Under the pieces are notes generated by a model. The model worked only from the letters and a program-made list of their open reading frames with translations, was not told where the DNA came from and ran no database searches. The translations under genes and the position numbers were made by a program. From the NCBI RefSeq assembly GCF_043194295.1, contig NZ_JBAFVK010000004.1: a stretch of 64,000 nt of DNA. The stretch is one strand, 5' to 3'. Positions 6,349-14,844 of the stretch are shown here, in pieces (the stretch's first letter is position 1; each line of letters starts with the position of its first letter). Origin of the DNA: Xanthobacter autotrophicus. GTDB taxonomy: Bacteria; Pseudomonadota; Alphaproteobacteria; Rhizobiales; Xanthobacteraceae.

Positions 6349-8394
6349 ATGCCGCGCACATCACCGCCCCGCAAGGACAAGAACCGCGTTCCGCGCATCA
6401 AGCGCGAACTCACCCCCGCCGCGCCCAAGGAGGCCGAGCGGATCGCCAAGGTCGTCGCCCGCGCCGGCCTCGGCTCGCGCCGCGAGATCGAGGAATGGAT
6501 CGAGGCCGGCCGCGTGGCCGTCAACGGCGAGGTGCTCACCACCCCCGCCGTCACCGTCACGGCGGAGGACGCCATCACGGTCGATGGCGCGCCCCTGCCC
6601 GAGCGCGAACGCACCCGCCTCTTCATTTACCACAAGCCCAAGGGCGTGGTGACCACCAATCGCGACCCGGAAGGCCGCACCACCCTGTTCGAGATCCTGC
6701 CCCAGGGCCTGCCGCGCCTCGTGAGTGTCGGGCGTCTCGACCTGAATTCCGAAGGCCTGCTGCTGCTGACCAACGACGGCGGGCTTGCCCGCGTGCTGGA
6801 GTTGCCAGAGACCGGCTGGCTGCGCCGTTACCGCGTGCGCGCCAATGGCGAGGTCAACCAGGCCCAGCTCGACAGCCTGCTGAAGGGCATCACCGTCGAT
6901 GGGGTGGAGTACGGCCCCATTGAGGCCGAGCTTGACCGGGTGCAGGGCGCCAATGCCTGGATCACCGTGTCCCTGCGCGAGGGCAAGAACCGGGAAATCC
7001 GCAACGTCTTCGGTGCCCTGGGCCTGCAGGTGAACCGGCTCATCCGCGTCTCCTACGGCCCGTTCCAGCTGGGCGATGTCCCGGAAGGCGGCATCGAGGA
7101 GGTGCGCACACGCGTGCTGCGCGACCAGATCGGCAACGACCTCGCCGCCGCCGCGGGAGCCGATTTCACCGGCCTGCTGGTGGAGCGCGAGCTGGAAGAG
7201 GCCCCGCCCCGCGTGGCACTGCGCCCCGCCGGCAAGCGCCAGGCAGCGGCCGAGAGCGGCGGCACCCTGAAGGCTCCGGCCCGCCGCGCACGGCAGGACG
7301 AGGATTTTGACGCGCCGGAGCAGGATGTCATCCGCCCGGCCGGCCCCCGCACGCGTCGGCGCATGAGCGATGAAAACGCCGTGGAGAGCCGTGGCTCGGT
7401 GGCCGATCGCAAGGGCCGCACGGTGAAGGTGGAGCGCGTGGTGGCGCCCAAGGGCGACGCCCCGGAGCGTGGTGGCCGAACCGGCGCCCGGCCCGGTGCC
7501 CGCAAGGGCGACCGGGACGAAGCGGGCGCCCGCCCGTTCCGCCGTGGCCCCGCCGAGGGCAAGGAGCGCTTTGCCGAGCGCGGCCCGCCCCGCCCCGGCT
7601 TCCGCGACGATGCCCGCGGCCCCCGCCGCGAGCGTGATGATCGCGAGGATTTCCGCCGCCGTCCCACCCGGGAGGGGGAAGATCGCCCCCGCCGCCCGCG
7701 TCCGGAGAGCGCCGATGGCGCTCCCCGGCGTAGCCGCGACGAGCGCCCGCAGCAGGGCGAGCGGCCCTTCCGCGCCCGCAGCGAACGGCCGGAAGGTCGT
7801 TTCGGCGGCGAGCAGGAGGGCCGGCCCGCCCGCAGCGGCAGCCGCCCCTATGGCGATAAGCCGGCGGGTCGTGCCCGTACGGCTGGTGACAGGCCGGCAG
7901 GTGCTGGTCGCGCTTACGGCGAACGCTCATCCGAGGGCGCAGGCCGTGCGTATGGCGACAAGCCGGCCGGGCGTCCTCGTCCTTCCGGTGACAGGCCCAC
8001 GGGTGGTGCGGGTCGTTCCTACAGCGAACGCTCCTCCGAGGGCGCGGGCCGCGCCTACGGCGACAAGCCGGCGCGGGGCCGTCCTTCCGGCGACCGGCCC
8101 GCGGGTGGTGCGGGTCGCTCCTACGGCGAACGCTCGTCCGAGGGCGCGGGCCGTGCCTATGGTGACAAGCCGACGCGGGGCCGTCCCACCGGGGACAGGC
8201 CGGCGGGTGGCCCCGGCCGCGCTTACGGCGACAAGCCGGGCGGCGCGCGCAGCTTCGGCGGCAAGCCGGGGGGCAAACCCGGCGCCGGTCGTGGCGGCTT
8301 CGGTGGCAAGCCGGGCGGGAAGCCCGGCGGGCGACCGGCGGGCGGTGGCAAGGCCGGCGGCGGCAAGCCGGCGGGTCCGCGCGGCAAGCGCTGA
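6349..8394 (+). CDS. RluB/RsuA-family pseudouridine synthase with long repetitive RG-rich tail
   Basis: 681 residues, more than twice the usual size. Residues 28-75 are an S4 RNA-binding domain (ERIAKVVARAGLGSRREIEE). Residues 90-258 are an RsuA/RluB/E/F catalytic domain with Asp131 in VGRLDLNSEGLLLLTNDG as the nucleophile that isomerises uridine (RluB targets U2605 of 23S rRNA). From about residue 285 to the end there are some 390 residues of low-complexity Arg/Gly/Pro/Asp sequence, with a tandem 34-35-residue unit (YGDKPxRGRPSGDRPAGG... RSYGERSSEGAGRA) and a final Gly-Lys-Pro stretch. Such a disordered cationic tail probably binds RNA. Alphaproteobacterial members often have tails, but this one is long and internally duplicated. 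Confidence 0.88.
   Translation: MPRTSPPRKDKNRVPRIKRELTPAAPKEAERIAKVVARAGLGSRREIEEWIEAGRVAVNGEVLTTPAVTVTAEDAITVDGAPLPERERTRLFIYHKPKGVVTTNRDPEGRTTLFEILPQGLPRLVSVGRLDLNSEGLLLLTNDGGLARVLELPETGWLRRYRVRANGEVNQAQLDSLLKGITVDGVEYGPIEAELDRVQGANAWITVSLREGKNREIRNVFGALGLQVNRLIRVSYGPFQLGDVPEGGIEEVRTRVLRDQIGNDLAAAAGADFTGLLVERELEEAPPRVALRPAGKRQAAAESGGTLKAPARRARQDEDFDAPEQDVIRPAGPRTRRRMSDENAVESRGSVADRKGRTVKVERVVAPKGDAPERGGRTGARPGARKGDRDEAGARPFRRGPAEGKERFAERGPPRPGFRDDARGPRRERDDREDFRRRPTREGEDRPRRPRPESADGAPRRSRDERPQQGERPFRARSERPEGRFGGEQEGRPARSGSRPYGDKPAGRARTAGDRPAGAGRAYGERSSEGAGRAYGDKPAGRPRPSGDRPTGGAGRSYSERSSEGAGRAYGDKPARGRPSGDRPAGGAGRSYGERSSEGAGRAYGDKPTRGRPTGDRPAGGPGRAYGDKPGGARSFGGKPGGKPGAGRGGFGGKPGGKPGGRPAGGGKAGGGKPAGPRGKR
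7849..8223 (+). repeat. tandem 102-105-bp coding repeats in the tail of the pseudouridine synthase
   Basis: The codon for Tyr in YGDKP recurs at 7849, 7951, 8056, 8158 and 8224, giving periods of 102, 105, 102 and then 66 bases. All are multiples of three, so the reading frame is kept while copy number can change by slippage or recombination. The units are imperfect at the DNA level, mostly with third-position differences. Confidence 0.8.
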
Positions 8395-8412
8395 TCCAAG
8401 GGCGACACCTCC

Positions 8413-8964
8413 ATGCGTATCGTCGGCGGCAGGTTGAAGGGGCGCGCGCTGAAGGGCCCCTCCTCCAGCGCCACCCGGCCCACTTCGGACCGGCTGCGCG
8501 AGAGCCTCTTCAACATGCTTGCCCACGCCTATGGCGACCCGTGCGACGGCGCGCGGGTGCTGGACCTGTTCGCTGGCACGGGGGCGCTGGGCATCGAGGC
8601 ACTCTCGCGCGGCGCCCGCTTCGCCCTGTTCGTGGAAGAGGCGGCGGAGGCGCGCGGGCTCATCCGCGACAATGTGGAGGCGCTGGGCCTCACCGGCGTC
8701 ACCAAAATATTCCGCCGCGACGCCACCCGCCTCGGCGACATGGGGCCGGGCGAGGCCCATGGCCTCGTCTTCTGCGATCCGCCCTATGGCAAGGGACTCG
8801 CCGAACAGGCGCTGGCGAGCGCCGTTGCCGGCGGATGGCTTACCCCCGACGCGCTGGTGGTGGTGGAGGAGCGCACTGGCCTCTTCACCGGGCGGGACGG
8901 CTTCCGCGAGATCGAGCGCCGCGCCTATGACGAGAGTGAGCTGATCTTCCTGGAACGGGACTGA
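8413..8964 (+). CDS. rsmD: 16S rRNA (guanine966-N2)-methyltransferase RsmD
   Basis: 183 residues. The family opening RIVGGRLKGR is followed by RPTSDRLRESLFNML, the RNA-binding start of RsmD. The SAM-binding loop is VLDLFAGTGALGIEALSRGA and the catalytic motif IV is VFCDPPYGKGL (D-P-P-Y). It methylates the exocyclic amine of G966 in helix 31 of 16S rRNA using S-adenosylmethionine, acting on assembled 30S particles. It begins 18 bases after the pseudouridine synthase and is likely in the same transcript, giving a small rRNA-modification operon. Confidence 0.95.
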   Translation: MRIVGGRLKGRALKGPSSSATRPTSDRLRESLFNMLAHAYGDPCDGARVLDLFAGTGALGIEALSRGARFALFVEEAAEARGLIRDNVEALGLTGVTKIFRRDATRLGDMGPGEAHGLVFCDPPYGKGLAEQALASAVAGGWLTPDALVVVEERTGLFTGRDGFREIERRAYDESELIFLERD

Positions 8965-9078
8965 TCGGCCGCCTTATACCTACCGGCCCCGGTCTTCGAC
9001 CGGCGCCGAGAGGGTCGCGCTCAGGCGCCGCGCGGGCTTGACCTAAACCCCATGAACCAAGCTAACGGGCTTTTGGCA

Positions 9079-9354
9079 TTACCGCTCGGCGCGGACGATC
9101 ACGTCCATCAGTTCCTTGACCTTTTGCCGCTGGTCCTCCGCATCGCCGGAGCGGATGGCGTGCTCCACGCAATGGGCCACATGATCCCGCAGCACCTCCT
9201 CCTCCACCCGCTTCAGGGCGGCGCGGACGGCGGACACCTGTGTGAGTACATCGATGCAGTAGCGGTCCTCCTCCACCATGCGGGAGACGCCGCGCACCTG
9301 GCCTTCGATACGGCTGAGGCGCTTGAGGACTTGCTCTTTCGTCGGACTGCGCAT
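9079..9354 (-). CDS. csoR: CsoR/RcnR-family copper-sensing repressor
   Basis: 91 residues, all-helical DUF156 repressor. The Cu(I) ligands of CsoR are present as Cys33, His58 and Cys62 (RYCIDVL; RDHVAHCVEH), the C-H-C pattern that separates CsoR from nickel/cobalt RcnR and formaldehyde FrmR. KRLSRIEGQVRGVSRMVEE is the conserved first helix with the DNA-contacting Arg residues. The apo-tetramer binds DNA and copper releases it. It is divergent from copA with two G/C-tract palindromes between, so both genes should be controlled by this protein. Confidence 0.93.
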   Translation of the reverse strand: MRSPTKEQVLKRLSRIEGQVRGVSRMVEEDRYCIDVLTQVSAVRAALKRVEEEVLRDHVAHCVEHAIRSGDAEDQRQKVKELMDVIVRAER

Positions 9355-9362
9355 GGCTTGTC

Positions 9363-9383
9363 ATATACCCCCTCAGGGTATAT
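9363..9383. promoter_or_regulatory. CsoR-type operator 1
   Basis: ATATACCC and GGGTATAT are perfect 8-base inverted arms around five bases (CCTCA). The site starts nine bases from the csoR start codon. TACCC/GGGTA half-sites around a C/G core are the known recognition pattern of CsoR-family repressors. The AT-rich outer arms could also serve as promoter elements. Confidence 0.8.
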
Positions 9384-9396
9384 TTAACAAGGCGAG

Positions 9397-9414
9397 ATAC
9401 CCCCAGGGGGTTAT
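9397..9414. promoter_or_regulatory. CsoR-type operator 2, copA side
   Basis: ATACCCCC (9397-9404), one spacer base, then GGGGGTTAT (9406-9414) make a near-perfect palindrome that repeats the TACCC/GGGT theme of the first site 14 bases away. One inserted T breaks the symmetry. Binding here would cover the start region of copA transcription. Confidence 0.75.
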
Positions 9415-9501
9415 GACACTGCCCTGAACATGAGCCAGCGCAAGGCCGCCTCGCGGAAAATGGCCTTCATCTGGCCCCGACCCTTCCGGAGCCGCCGCCC
9501 C

Positions 9502-12117
9502 ATGGCCCAAGATCCCTCGGCCCAAGATCCCTCGGCCCAAGACCACTCGGCACACGATCATTCCCACCCCGCGGACGGCGGCCACGACTGCTGCGGCGGC
9601 AAGGCCCCTCCGCCCCTCGACCTCAATGCCCCGCCCAGCGCCGCCCCGATGGCCGCGCTGCCGGAGACGGTGAAGGACCCGGTCTGCGGCATGGACGTGA
9701 AGACCGACCCGGAGGCCGCAAAGCCCACCTCGGTCTACAAGGACCAGACGTATTTCTTCTGCTGCAACGGCTGCAAGACCAAGTTCGAGGCCGAGCCGGA
9801 GAAGTACCTCGCCCCGGTGAAGGACCCGGTCTGCGGCATGACCGTGGAGCCCGGCCGCGCCAGATATTCGGCGCGCCACGACAAGAAGCCCTATTTCTTC
9901 TGCTCCTCCTCCTGCGAGACCAAGTTCAAGGCCGACCCGGGCCGCTATGTTGAAGGCGGCTCCACGGGCTCCGCCCCGCCGCCGCCGCCGGAGAAGGTGC
10001 CGGAAGGCACCATCTACACCTGCCCCATGGATCCGGAGATTCGCCAGATCGGTCCCGGCATCTGCCCCATCTGCGGCATGGCGCTGGAGCCGGAGATCGT
10101 CACCCTCGACGAGGGGCCGAACGCGGAACTCGCCGACATGACGCGGCGGTTCTGGATCGGCCTCGCGTTGACGCTGCCCGTGTTCGTGCTGGAGATGGGC
10201 CAGCACCTGCTCGGCCTGCACCTGCTGCCGCAGCAAACGTCCAACTATGTGCAGTTCCTGCTGGCGACGCCGGTGGTGCTGTGGGTGGGCAAGCCCTTCT
10301 TCGAGCGCGGCTGGCTCTCGCTCAAGTCGCGCCATTTCAACATGTTCACCCTCATCGCCCTAGGCACCGGGGTGGCCTATCTCTATTCGCTGCTGGGCAC
10401 CTTCGCCCCCGGCCTGTTCCCGCATGATTTCCACGCCCATGAAGGCGGCGTGCCGGTCTATTTCGAGGCGGCCGCCGTCATCACCGTGCTGGTGGCGCTG
10501 GGCCAGGTGCTGGAGCTCAACGCCCGCGAACAGACCTCCGGCGCCATCAAGGCGCTGCTGTCACTGGCGCCGAAGACCGCCCTGCGCGTCAGGGCCGATG
10601 GTACCGACGAAACCATAGACCTCGGCCTCGTCGTCCCCGGCGATGTGCTGCGGGTGCGCCCCGGCGAGAAGGTGCCGGTGGATGGCGTGGTCGCCGAGGG
10701 CCGCGCCGTGCTGGACGAAAGCCTCGTCACCGGCGAGAGCCTGCCCGTGAGCAAGGAGGCCGGCGAGAAGGTCATCGGCGGCACGCTGAATTCGTCCGGC
10801 GCCTTCACCATGCGCGCCGACAAGGTGGGCCGCGACACCCTGCTCGCCCAGATCGTGCAGATGGTGGCGCAGGCCCAGCGTTCCCGCGCGCCCATCCAGC
10901 GGCTCGCGGATCAGGTTTCCGGCTGGTTCGTGCCGCTGGTGCTGGCGGCGGCGGTGGTCGCCTTCGCGGTGTGGATGGTGGTGGGCCCCGAGCCGCGCCT
11001 CACCTTCGCGCTCATGGCGGCGGTGTCCGTGCTCATCATCGCCTGCCCGTGCGCGCTCGGCCTTGCTACACCCATGTCGGTGATGGTGGGCGTGGGCCGC
11101 GGCGCCCAGCTCGGCGTGCTCGTGAAAAATGCCGAGGCGCTGGAGCGCATGGAGAAGGTTGACGTGGTGGTGGTCGATAAGACCGGTACCCTCACCGTCG
11201 GCAAGCCCAAGGTGGTGGCCGTGGATGCCCTCGGCACCCTCGACGATGTGGAGCTGCTGCGCCTGGCCGCCAGCCTTGAGCGGGCGAGCGAGCATCCCCT
11301 CGCCGCCGCCATGGTGCAGGAAGCGAACGCGCACAAACTCCAGCTGTCCGAGCCATCGGGCGTGGAAAGCCCGGCCGGCAAGGGCATCACAGGCACGGTG
11401 GACGGGCGCTCCGTTGCGGTGGGCCATGCCGCCTTCATGAACGAGAAGGGCATCGCCACCGACAAGCACACCGCTGCCGCCGAAACCTATCGCCGCGAAG
11501 GCGCCACCGCCGTGTTCGTCGCCGTGGACGGCAAGGCCGCCGGCCTCATCGCCATCGCCGATCCGGTGAAGGACTCCACCGAGGCAGCCCTGAAATCGCT
11601 GACCCGGGATGGGGTGCGGGTGGTCATGCTCACCGGCGACAACCGCACCACCGCGCTCGCCGTGGCCAAGCGCCTCGGCATCACCGAGGTGGAGGCCGAG
11701 GTTCTGCCCGGCCACAAGGCCGAGGTGGTCCAGCGCCTGCGCGCCGAGGGCCATGTGGTGGCCATGGCCGGCGACGGGGTGAACGACGCCCCCGCCCTCG
11801 CGGTGGCCGACGTGGGCATCGCCATGGGCACCGGCACCGACATCGCCATGGAGAGCGCCGGCATCACCCTGCTGAAGGGCGACCTCTCCGGCATCGCCCA
11901 TGCGCGCGGCCTGTCGCGGGCGACCATGGCCAATATCCGCCGCAACCTGCTGTTCGCCTTCCTCTACAATGCGGCGGGCGTACCCATCGCGGCGGGCGTG
12001 CTCTATCCCAGCCTCGGGCTACTGCTCTCGCCCATGGTGGCGGCGGCGGCCATGGCGCTCTCCTCGGTGAGCGTCATCACCAACGCTTTGCTGCTGCGCG
12101 GCTGGCGCCCGCGCTGA
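9502..12117 (+). CDS. copA: Cu(I)-exporting P1B-type ATPase with two YHS domains and a heavy-metal-binding domain
   Basis: 871 residues from the ATG at 9502. The N-terminus is a His/Asp-rich strip with a CC pair, then two YHS domains (residues about 57-103 and 106-150, each opening VKDPVCGM) and a YTCPMDP...CPICGMALE metal-binding domain (about 171-198). No classical GMTCxxC HMA domain is present. The ATPase core follows: actuator TGES at 410, the membrane Cys-Pro-Cys at 515-517 (IACPCALGLATP), the phosphorylated Asp559 in DKTGTLT, and GDGVNDAP near the C-terminus. CPC with CsoR control indicates Cu(I) export. An upstream in-frame ATG at 9430 would add 24 residues, but it lies 16 bases after the operator and lacks a ribosome-binding site. 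Confidence 0.93.
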   Translation: MAQDPSAQDPSAQDHSAHDHSHPADGGHDCCGGKAPPPLDLNAPPSAAPMAALPETVKDPVCGMDVKTDPEAAKPTSVYKDQTYFFCCNGCKTKFEAEPEKYLAPVKDPVCGMTVEPGRARYSARHDKKPYFFCSSSCETKFKADPGRYVEGGSTGSAPPPPPEKVPEGTIYTCPMDPEIRQIGPGICPICGMALEPEIVTLDEGPNAELADMTRRFWIGLALTLPVFVLEMGQHLLGLHLLPQQTSNYVQFLLATPVVLWVGKPFFERGWLSLKSRHFNMFTLIALGTGVAYLYSLLGTFAPGLFPHDFHAHEGGVPVYFEAAAVITVLVALGQVLELNAREQTSGAIKALLSLAPKTALRVRADGTDETIDLGLVVPGDVLRVRPGEKVPVDGVVAEGRAVLDESLVTGESLPVSKEAGEKVIGGTLNSSGAFTMRADKVGRDTLLAQIVQMVAQAQRSRAPIQRLADQVSGWFVPLVLAAAVVAFAVWMVVGPEPRLTFALMAAVSVLIIACPCALGLATPMSVMVGVGRGAQLGVLVKNAEALERMEKVDVVVVDKTGTLTVGKPKVVAVDALGTLDDVELLRLAASLERASEHPLAAAMVQEANAHKLQLSEPSGVESPAGKGITGTVDGRSVAVGHAAFMNEKGIATDKHTAAAETYRREGATAVFVAVDGKAAGLIAIADPVKDSTEAALKSLTRDGVRVVMLTGDNRTTALAVAKRLGITEVEAEVLPGHKAEVVQRLRAEGHVVAMAGDGVNDAPALAVADVGIAMGTGTDIAMESAGITLLKGDLSGIAHARGLSRATMANIRRNLLFAFLYNAAGVPIAAGVLYPSLGLLLSPMVAAAAMALSSVSVITNALLLRGWRPR

Positions 12118-12218
12118 GGGGTCGCGCAAGAAGCTCAGGCCGGTTCGGAGGTTTCGGGCCGTCAGCCACCACCTTTACACCCACGCCGAACCCCCCGATC
12201 ATGGCGGGGGGATCGCAC

Positions 12219-12986
12219 ATGGCTGACATTTCCTCCCAGTTCGCACAGGCGCGCGGCGCGCTGCGGGCCTTCCGCTCGGGGCTGTTGGGGCTTGCCCTGC
12301 CGCCCACCTGCATCGCCTGCGGCGCGATCACCGGCATGGCCGGGGGCTTGTGCGGCCCCTGCTGGGGCAAGCTCGCCTTCATCAGCCGCCCGTTCTGCGA
12401 GCGCACCGGCGCGCCCTTCAGCCATGATCCTGGCGGCGCGCGAATCTCGGCTCAGGCGCTCGATGATCCCCCCGCTTTCGACCGCGCCCGCGCCGCCGTG
12501 ACCTTCAACGATGTGGCCCGCGACCTCGTCCACAAGCTGAAATATGCCGACCGGCTGGATGTCGCCACACCTCTGGCCCGGCTGATGGTCCAGGCTGGCG
12601 CGGATGTGATCGCCTCCGCCGATATTATCGTGCCGGTGCCGCTGCATCCGTTTCGCCTGTGGCGCCGCCGTTTCAACCAGGCGGCGCTGCTCGGCCGGCA
12701 TCTGGCGGCGACCACCTCCATCCCCCAGCGCACCGACCTCCTCGCCCGGCGCCGATCGACCCCCTCACAGACGGCGCTGGGCCGCGCGGAACGCCGCGCC
12801 AACGTGGCGGGCGCCTTCGTCGCATGCGGCACCGCAGCATCCCATCTTGTGGGGCAGCGCGTGTTGCTGGTGGATGACGTGTTCACCACCGGCGCCACGC
12901 TGGATTCCTGCGCTCAAGCCCTGCGCCGGGCGGGGGCAATGCACGTGGATGCCCTGACATTTGCGCGGGTTGTCGATTTCGCCTGA
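12219..12986 (+). CDS. comF: ComF-family phosphoribosyltransferase-like protein
   Basis: About 255 residues. The N-terminal CIACGAITGMAGGLCGPCW carries two CxxC pairs forming the ComF zinc finger. The C-terminal PRTase-type domain has the PRPP loop VLLVDDVFTTGAT and the substrate-flap region IIVPVPLHPFRLWRRRFNQA. In transformable bacteria ComF helps bring single-stranded DNA into the cytoplasm; in alphaproteobacteria the role is not established. A start at 12219 is favoured because GGGGGG sits just upstream; the ATG at 12201 would add six residues. It precedes grxC by 67 bases. Confidence 0.88.
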   Translation: MADISSQFAQARGALRAFRSGLLGLALPPTCIACGAITGMAGGLCGPCWGKLAFISRPFCERTGAPFSHDPGGARISAQALDDPPAFDRARAAVTFNDVARDLVHKLKYADRLDVATPLARLMVQAGADVIASADIIVPVPLHPFRLWRRRFNQAALLGRHLAATTSIPQRTDLLARRRSTPSQTALGRAERRANVAGAFVACGTAASHLVGQRVLLVDDVFTTGATLDSCAQALRRAGAMHVDALTFARVVDFA

Positions 12987-13053
12987 AATCCCTAACTATG
13001 GTACGACGCTTTCGTGACGGTGCCCCGCCGTCCCGCAACCCATTTGTGACAGC

Positions 13054-13308
13054 ATGAAACCCATCGAGATCTACACCAAGAGCTGGTGCCCCTATTGCCA
13101 TTCCGCCAAGGAATTGCTGCGCCGCAAAGGCTTGACCTTCACCGAGATCGACGTGACCACCGACAGGGACGGTCAGGACGAGATGACGCGCCGTGCCGGC
13201 GGGCGCACCAGCGTGCCGCAGATCTTCATCGGCGAGACCCATGTGGGCGGTTGCGACGACCTCTACGCCCTTGAGGACGCCGGTCGGCTGGACCAGCTGG
13301 CGGCCTGA
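13054..13308 (+). CDS. grxC: glutaredoxin 3 (dithiol, CPYC)
   Basis: 84 residues, normal size. The redox site is CPYC (Cys12-Cys15), the cis-proline motif is TSVPQIFIG and the glutathione-binding turn is GGCDDLYAL. It reduces protein disulfides and mixed glutathione disulfides with glutathione in the cytoplasm, including for ribonucleotide reductase. The order comF-grxC-nitrilase-DUF1178-ubiG around it is a familiar alphaproteobacterial arrangement. Confidence 0.95.
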   Translation: MKPIEIYTKSWCPYCHSAKELLRRKGLTFTEIDVTTDRDGQDEMTRRAGGRTSVPQIFIGETHVGGCDDLYALEDAGRLDQLAA

Positions 13309-13447
13309 GCTTTTCTTTCCGTGGTGCGCGGACCCGTGCAAGACTAGAAAAAGACCCCATCTGTCTGGGGAGACGCCAACATCGGGCGCGCGCCACGTGC
13401 GCATGACGGATCAGGGCGGGTTCAGCATCCAGGAAAGAGCGGGCGTC

Positions 13448-14335
13448 ATGACCTCGGCCGACACATCCGACACCCTCCGCATCGCGCTGGTTCAGCTGCG
13501 CAGCGGCCGGGATCCGGCAGCAAATCTCGACGCCACCTCCGCCCTGGTGCGCGAGGCCGCGCGGGACGGTGCACGCTACGTGCAGACGCCCGAGGTCACC
13601 AACCTCATGGAACTGGACCGCGACGTCCTGTTCGAGAACCTGCGGGAGGAAGCGGACGACGCCACCCTCAAAGCCCTGCGCCAGCTGGCGAAGGAACTCG
13701 GCATTTTCCTCCACATCGGCTCGCTGGCCCTGAAAATCTCCGACAAGAAGGCCGTCAACCGCGCCTTCATGATCGGGCCCGATGGCGAGATCATCGCCCG
13801 CTACGACAAGATCCACATGTTCGACGTGGATCTGGGCAATGGCGAAAGCTATCGCGAATCCTCCGCCTATCGCCCAGGCGAGCGGGCGATCCTGGCCAAT
13901 GTGGGCGCGTTCCGCTTCGGCCTCACCATCTGCTACGACCTGCGCTTTCCGTCCCTCTACCGGGCCCTGGCCGAGGGCGGCGCGAAGGTGCTGACCGTGC
14001 CGTCCGCCTTCACCCGGCCTACCGGCGAGGCGCACTGGCACGTGCTGCTGCGGGCACGCGCCATCGAGAACGGCGCCTATGTGCTGGCCGCCGCCCAGGG
14101 CGGCAAGCACGAGAATGGGCGAGAGACCTTCGGCCATTCGCTCGTGGTGGACCCCTGGGGCCGGGTGATCGCCGAAGGCGGCGCCGACCCGGGCGTGATC
14201 CTCGCCGAGATCGACCTGAAGGAAGTCGCCGCCGCCCGGGCGCGCATCCCCTCCCTCTCCAACGGGCGTCGGTTCGAGATCGCCGAGCCGGGCCAGACCA
14301 TCGGCCACCTCAGCGTGGTGCGGGCCTCGTCATGA
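13448..14335 (+). CDS. carbon-nitrogen hydrolase, Nit1/deaminated-glutathione amidase type
   Basis: 295 residues with the nitrilase-superfamily triad Glu49 (QTPEVTN), Lys121 (RYDKIHMFDVDL) and Cys162 (TICYDLRFPSLYRAL). The KIHMFDVDL and RFP motifs are those of the Nit1/NitA branch, whose members repair deaminated glutathione by cleaving it to 2-oxoglutarate and Cys-Gly, a sensible partner for the glutaredoxin next door. The ATG at 13448 is preferred (AGGAAAGAG upstream); an in-frame ATG at 13403 would add 15 residues unlike the family. The stop overlaps the DUF1178 start (ATGA), so the two are coupled. Confidence 0.88.
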   Translation: MTSADTSDTLRIALVQLRSGRDPAANLDATSALVREAARDGARYVQTPEVTNLMELDRDVLFENLREEADDATLKALRQLAKELGIFLHIGSLALKISDKKAVNRAFMIGPDGEIIARYDKIHMFDVDLGNGESYRESSAYRPGERAILANVGAFRFGLTICYDLRFPSLYRALAEGGAKVLTVPSAFTRPTGEAHWHVLLRARAIENGAYVLAAAQGGKHENGRETFGHSLVVDPWGRVIAEGGADPGVILAEIDLKEVAAARARIPSLSNGRRFEIAEPGQTIGHLSVVRASS

Positions 14336-14817
14336 TCCGCTACACCCTCAATTGCGCGGCGGGCCACCAGTTCGAGAGCTGGTTTCCCTCCTCCGCGAGC
14401 TTTGATGCCCAGCAGGCGCGCGGGCTGGTCACCTGCCCCACCTGCGGCTCGGCGCAGGTTGAGAAGGCGGTGATGGCGCCGTCCGTCGCCCGCACCGACC
14501 GCACCCCGCCCCCCGTGACGGAGGACGCCCCGCCGGCGGTCGGCGTCCCGGCGCCCGCTCCCGCGGAAGCTCCGGTGCCAGTGATGAGCCACCCCGACGG
14601 CGAGCTACGCGCCCTGCTGCGCGAATTGCGGGAGCAGATCGTGAAGTCGTCCGATTATGTGGGCGACGAGTTCGCCGATCTCGCCCGCAAAATGCACGAT
14701 GGCGAGATCGAGCACCGCTCCATCTACGGCGAAGCGACGATGGAGGAGGTCAAGGCCCTGCGCGAGGACGACGTGGAGGTGCTGCCCCTGCCCGTACTGC
14801 CGGAAGACCGCAACTGA
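14332..14817 (+). CDS. DUF1178 family protein
   Basis: 161 residues. The N-terminus MIRYTLNCAAGHQFESWF followed by TCPTCGSAQVEKAVMAPSVA is the DUF1178 zinc-ribbon-like signature (a Cys near residue 8 and a CxxC). A Pro/Ala linker follows, then a helical acidic C-terminus (YVGDEFADLARKMHDGEIE, then IYGEAT) that is strongly conserved in the family. The function is unknown. It begins inside the last codons of the nitrilase gene, as in many Hyphomicrobiales, which suggests a linked role. Confidence 0.88.
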   Translation: MIRYTLNCAAGHQFESWFPSSASFDAQQARGLVTCPTCGSAQVEKAVMAPSVARTDRTPPPVTEDAPPAVGVPAPAPAEAPVPVMSHPDGELRALLRELREQIVKSSDYVGDEFADLARKMHDGEIEHRSIYGEATMEEVKALREDDVEVLPLPVLPEDRN

Positions 14818-14844
14818 GGCGCGGTCTCGTTCCGAAAATTCGGC

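Noticed and set aside
7849..8223. Regularly spaced DNA repeats that could suggest a CRISPR array or minisatellite
   Set aside because: The units are in frame, encode a conserved peptide, vary mostly at third positions and have no unique spacers; they are coding repeats of the pseudouridine synthase tail.
9430..9501. Upstream ATG giving a 24-residue longer CopA
   Set aside because: It lies 16 bases after the operator with no ribosome-binding site and adds sequence unlike the family; 9502 opens the His-rich N-terminus directly.
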